NCBI GenBank assembly: GCA_948687865.1
Contig: CAPQQE010000001.1
Span: forward strand, 1-7,799
Direction of reading: 5' to 3'
Length of the DNA: 7,799 bases
DNA from: an uncultured Bacilli bacterium
GTDB taxonomy: Bacteria > Bacillota_I > Bacilli_A > RF39 > UBA660
Below are positions 5,626 to 7,799 of this stretch, piece after piece (positions within the stretch are counted from its first letter, which is position 1; every line of letters starts with the position of its first letter). Made by a program: the position numbers and the translations under genes. The notes under the pieces were generated by a model, which did not search any database, had not been told where the DNA came from, and saw only the letters and a list, made by a program, of their open reading frames with translations.

Positions 5626-5672
5626 TACTTTTTAATAAATTTCTTTAAAAATTTTAAAGATTTTTTATATAA

Positions 5673-5708
5673 TAAAAGTGACACGTATTAATTTATGTGT
5701 CACTTTTA
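5673..5708 (-). terminator. Rho-independent terminator, perfect 12-bp stem
   Basis: TAAAAGTGACAC (5673-5684) pairs without mismatch with GTGTCACTTTTA (5697-5708) around a 12-base loop. The 3' arm ends in CTTTTATT on the minus strand, giving the T-tract. The plus strand also has CTTTTAT after the stem, so the hairpin may terminate in both directions. It lies 24 bases after the stop codon of the 147-residue gene. Confidence 0.85.
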
Positions 5709-5731
5709 TATTTATAGTCTATTCTAATATA

Positions 5732-6175
5732 TTATAAAGTTACATCCTCTATTGTTCCATCACTATTATGAACTGTAATGTTCATTCCTTTAAATGGGTT
5801 GAAGTCATTATCTTTTAATAAAGATTTTACGTGGTCTATTTCAAATCCATATTTATGATTATTAGATTTCAATTCACATATTACTTTATATTTTCTAGCA
5901 CGAGTATCAATTTTAATTACTTTATAATCTTCACCTTTCCAATTAAATTCTTTTCCATACCAATCTGGATTGCAACAATTTCTTAATGCTTCTCTTCTAA
6001 AAATCTTTTCTTCATCTTCTTCTATTAAATTTATGTCTTTAATTTTAATTGACATATTTGCATGATATGAATCATATTTAGTATTAGTAGCTATTTTAAT
6101 ACCATACTCCTTTTCAAGTTCTTCCATGTAATTATTAATTTGTTCTAGTATTTTTAACATTTTAGCTTTTTCCAT
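5732..6175 (-). CDS. Phage-type hypothetical protein, 147 residues
   Basis: The protein resembles a hypothetical family I remember from many phages, of unknown function. An N-terminal helix (1-22) leads to a strand region containing KYDSYHANMSIKIK. Next comes a charged segment with two cysteines (NCCNPDWYG, 67-74), then YGKEFNWKGEDYKVIKIDTRARKYKVIC (73-100), a small beta domain in which a G-x-x-Y-x-V-I-x-I-x-x-R-x-R-K-Y pattern is typical of the family. The tail (128-147) is a short Thr/Val-rich extension. ATG 6181 is only 2 bases from AAGAGG, while ATG 6175 is 8 bases away, so I chose 6175. It has its own extended -10 promoter upstream and a strong terminator downstream, and could be expressed alone. 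Confidence 0.8.
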   Translation of the reverse strand: MEKAKMLKILEQINNYMEELEKEYGIKIATNTKYDSYHANMSIKIKDINLIEEDEEKIFRREALRNCCNPDWYGKEFNWKGEDYKVIKIDTRARKYKVICELKSNNHKYGFEIDHVKSLLKDNDFNPFKGMNITVHNSDGTIEDVTL

Positions 6176-6183
6176 TTTCATTA

Positions 6184-6189
6184 CCTCTT
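6184..6189 (-). promoter_or_regulatory. Ribosome binding site deciding the start at 6175
   Basis: The minus strand reads AAGAGG followed by TAATGAAAATG. The first ATG is 2 bases away and the second 8, the same layout as at the MazG gene. The second is the likely start. Confidence 0.55.
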
Positions 6190-6216
6190 TCTTAATTTAT
6201 TTTTTATTATGTATAC

Positions 6217-6225
6217 ATTATATCA
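6217..6225 (-). promoter_or_regulatory. Extended -10 promoter for the 147-residue gene
   Basis: The minus strand reads TGATATAAT, a full extended -10 element (TGnTATAAT). No good -35 is visible at 16-18 bases upstream, where the sequence is only A/T-rich. Transcription would start near 6210, about 35 bases before ATG 6175. No convincing terminator separates it from the membrane-protein gene ending at 6256. Confidence 0.55.
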
Positions 6226-6255
6226 CATATCTTCTTAAAAGATTTTTAAAAAATT

Positions 6256-7065
6256 TTAATCACATAAGAAAGTTTTAAAAATCTCTTCCCAGAATATTAA
6301 TAAAACTATGGCACTTATTAGTATAATAAATAATAAAGTATAAAATAAAACATAAACCCAAGTAGTGCTTTTTCTAGCCGTTATTTCCTCAATTGATTTA
6401 TCATAGAATCCATCCAACATTCTCATATTATAATCAGATACAAATGCAGTTTCATATTTATTTGGCACTATTTCATATTTGTATCTTGTATTGTTATTTT
6501 CATAGTTATAATGACCATCTTTATAATGCTTATCATTTTTATTCGAATAATCTTCAAAATTTATTTCTTTATAATAATAAGATGTATTATCAAAATCAAA
6601 TGTTTTATTTAGCAAACTGACTGTACTTGCTTTAAATTTTTCTGATCCTTTTCTTTCCCAGTCCCACACTGTTTTGGTATGAGTCTGTGTGTGTGTATGG
6701 CCATTGCTATCTGTGTACGTCGTAGTATATGTTTCTATATGAGATTCATATTTATATTTTGTTTTTATAATAGCTGAAAAATTTCCTTTTAATTCTGGTA
6801 AAGATACAGGATTAATTGAAATAGCTTTATTTCTAATTAAAAATTCGTTTTGCTTTGAATTGATACAATAATCTAATACGTCTTGATTTGTTACTTTTAT
6901 CATATTGTTAAGTCTTTCATATTCATTATTTATATTGTCAGCAACATTATTTGCAATATTTATAAATAAAAAGCTTAAAATTAAAACAACAACTGTAACT
7001 AATAATGTTCTAGCTATTGTTTTAATAGTAACGTTTTCTAATGATTTTTTAATAATCGAAAACAT
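6256..7065 (-). CDS. Two-segment membrane protein, Thr/His-rich middle, next to LemA
   Basis: Function unknown. A 269-residue protein with a membrane segment at about 18-38 (ARTLLVTVVVLILSFLFINI) and another at about 236-258, separated by a 195-residue domain. The basic N-terminus and the hydrophobic segments suggest both ends are inside and the domain outside. After GNFSAII the domain has an unusual Tyr/Thr/His stretch (ETYTTTYTDSNGHTHTQTH, 111-129), then VWDWERKGSEKFKAS and LLNKTFDFDN. A similar 'YTxTxTxTVWxWxxxGSExxxA..V.FLxxxF' look occurs in membrane proteins beside LemA genes in Firmicutes, as far as I recall. I would not assign it to TMEM43 or GIDE-type families without a profile search. 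AAAGGTGA (7073-7080) lies 7 bases before ATG 7065, inside the last codons of the upstream gene, so translation is coupled. Confidence 0.8.
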   Translation of the reverse strand: MFSIIKKSLENVTIKTIARTLLVTVVVLILSFLFINIANNVADNINNEYERLNNMIKVTNQDVLDYCINSKQNEFLIRNKAISINPVSLPELKGNFSAIIKTKYKYESHIETYTTTYTDSNGHTHTQTHTKTVWDWERKGSEKFKASTVSLLNKTFDFDNTSYYYKEINFEDYSNKNDKHYKDGHYNYENNNTRYKYEIVPNKYETAFVSDYNMRMLDGFYDKSIEEITARKSTTWVYVLFYTLLFIILISAIVLLIFWEEIFKTFLCD

Positions 7066-7067
7066 AT

Positions 7068-7499
7068 TTATTCACCTTTTCTAACAGATATTTCTACTTC
7101 ATTTTTACTTTCATTTTCAATCACCTTTTGATATTTATTAGTATATTCATCATCTTCATTCCATTCTAAATAAAATTCTTTATTGCATTTACTATATCTA
7201 GGTGATTTAAATTCAACATGTATTGAAACAAGATCACTATAATATTGAAGCCTTGTTAATAAATTACACGAGTTATTTTTTGAACCCCCGATTAGAGGAT
7301 AATGATTTAATAAATAATCTCTATCTATAATTAAACTGTTCAATTTATAATTAAACATATGTATAAGTTTTTCATTCACTATAAACATACTTTCATAATT
7401 ACTTTGTATTTCAAAATGTTTTATATATTTTACTGGAATATATGCGATTTCACAATTTTCGAATACTAAACAAATTCTTTTTATCAATTTCTTTTTCAT
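7068..7499 (-). CDS. Hypothetical protein between LemA and the membrane protein, 143 residues
   Basis: I do not recognise a family with confidence. It begins with a basic stretch (MKKKLIKR) followed by ICLVFENCEIAYIPVKYIKHFEI, which looks like beta strands of a soluble protein rather than a membrane helix. Further on it has LIIDRDYLLNHYPLIGGSKN and a strand-rich C-terminal half with VEFKSPRYSKCNKEFYLEW, then an acidic tail. There is no signal peptide or nameable active site. GGGAG next to the LemA stop codon lies a few bases before ATG 7499, so the ribosome binding site overlaps the end of LemA. At the other end its stop codon is two bases before the membrane-protein start. These contacts tie the three genes into one operon. 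Confidence 0.75.
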   Translation of the reverse strand: MKKKLIKRICLVFENCEIAYIPVKYIKHFEIQSNYESMFIVNEKLIHMFNYKLNSLIIDRDYLLNHYPLIGGSKNNSCNLLTRLQYYSDLVSIHVEFKSPRYSKCNKEFYLEWNEDDEYTNKYQKVIENESKNEVEISVRKGE

Positions 7500-7503
7500 A
7501 TTT

Positions 7504-7799
7504 TTACTCCCATAGATTATCTGTAACTGGATTATAATTTAAAGCAGAACTATTTGCTTCAAACAAATTATACTCTTTTATATCATAATCAACATTTTTA
7601 AGCATAATAGAATTTGGCCATTTTCTTACTAATTTATTATATTCTTTTACATTGCTATTATACGTTTCTCTATATTGTTTTAATTGCGTTTCATTAGTTG
7701 AAGTTGCTGTCATAACATCTTTATATAAATTCATTGTCTTTAATTCTGGATATGCTTCTGCTACTGCTCTTAACGTTACATTAGATTGCTCAATATTAC
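7504..7799 (-). CDS. LemA-family protein, C-terminal part (cut by the right edge)
   Basis: The frame is open from the right edge to TAA at 7506-7504. An internal ATG at 7734 is not the start, because in-frame sequence before it is clearly LemA-like (ATLRAVAEAYPELK-type segment: here VTLRAVAEAYPELKTMNLYK). After it come TSTNETQLKQYRETYNSN and VKEYNKLVRKWPNSIM, matching the last long helices of LemA and its Tyr-Asn...Phe/Trp-Pro signature, and a final EYNLFEAN that corresponds to the common 'YFEA' ending. LemA proteins usually have an N-terminal membrane anchor and a helical bundle outside the cell; their role is poorly understood. The anchor would lie outside this window. Only about 98 residues are visible, roughly half of a typical LemA. 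The gene leads, or is in, an operon with two downstream genes. Confidence 0.9.
   Translation of the reverse strand, partial: NIEQSNVTLRAVAEAYPELKTMNLYKDVMTATSTNETQLKQYRETYNSNVKEYNKLVRKWPNSIMLKNVDYDIKEYNLFEANSSALNYNPVTDNLWE

Noticed and set aside
6226..6255. Possible terminator after the membrane-protein gene
   Set aside because: Only a 5-bp stem (ATCTT with AAGAT) is present and no T-run follows it, so read-through is more likely.
6393..6620. Plus-strand ORF rich in Tyr, His and Asn opposite the membrane protein
   Set aside because: No ribosome binding site; lies wholly within a well-supported minus-strand gene.
1..7799. CRISPR array, tRNA or rRNA genes, insertion sequences, integrase or attachment sites
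   Set aside because: I saw no regularly spaced repeats, tRNA-like cloverleaf, transposase motif or terminal inverted repeats.

Overview
The window looks like part of an AT-rich bacteriophage or prophage genome from a low-GC Gram-positive host (Clostridium-like or a related Firmicute). Hand counts give roughly 19% G+C in the nucleotidyltransferase gene. Every supported gene lies on the minus strand. Genes are short and tightly packed, often overlapping by 11-26 bases, and most have strong AGGAGG-type ribosome binding sites. Several encode phage-type proteins: a MazG-like NTP pyrophosphatase, a HAD phosphatase of the RNA-repair-associated type, a nucleotidyltransferase fused to a metallophosphoesterase, a small protein ending in a Cys/ERK motif, and a transglycosylase. 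No capsid, tail, terminase, polymerase or integrase gene is visible, so 'phage' is an inference from gene style and families.

Read in the direction of transcription (right to left), the window divides into four units. Unit 1 (7799 to about 5673) starts beyond the right edge. It holds the C-terminal part of a LemA-family protein, an unknown 143-residue protein, and a protein with two membrane segments and an extracellular-looking Thr/His-rich region. An extended -10 promoter (6217-6225) then serves a 147-residue phage-type protein, and a perfect 12-bp hairpin terminator closes the unit. Unit 2 (promoter 5597-5625) encodes a membrane-anchored coiled-coil transglycosylase and a 71-residue unknown protein. 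Unit 3 (promoter 4358-4386) runs MazG, HAD phosphatase, zinc-ribbon protein, nucleotidyltransferase/metallophosphoesterase fusion and the Cys/ERK protein, and ends at a hairpin terminator (811-846). Unit 4 (promoter 742-770) encodes two small unknown proteins and a third small gene that appears frameshifted and reaches the left edge.

Three promoters share TTTACA-N17-TATAAT with similar flanks, which suggests host sigma-A-type transcription of separate accessory units. Units 1 and 2 concern the cell envelope (LemA, membrane protein, transglycosylase). Unit 3 concerns nucleotides and probably nucleic-acid ends (MazG, HAD, nucleotidyltransferase, phosphoesterase).

The most notable points are the nucleotidyltransferase-phosphoesterase fusion with its overlapping HAD and zinc-ribbon neighbours, the LemA/membrane-protein group, a MazG gene clearly richer in G+C than its neighbours, a gene with a perfect ribosome binding site but no normal start codon, and a transglycosylase whose predicted topology is hard to reconcile with an extracellular catalytic domain.
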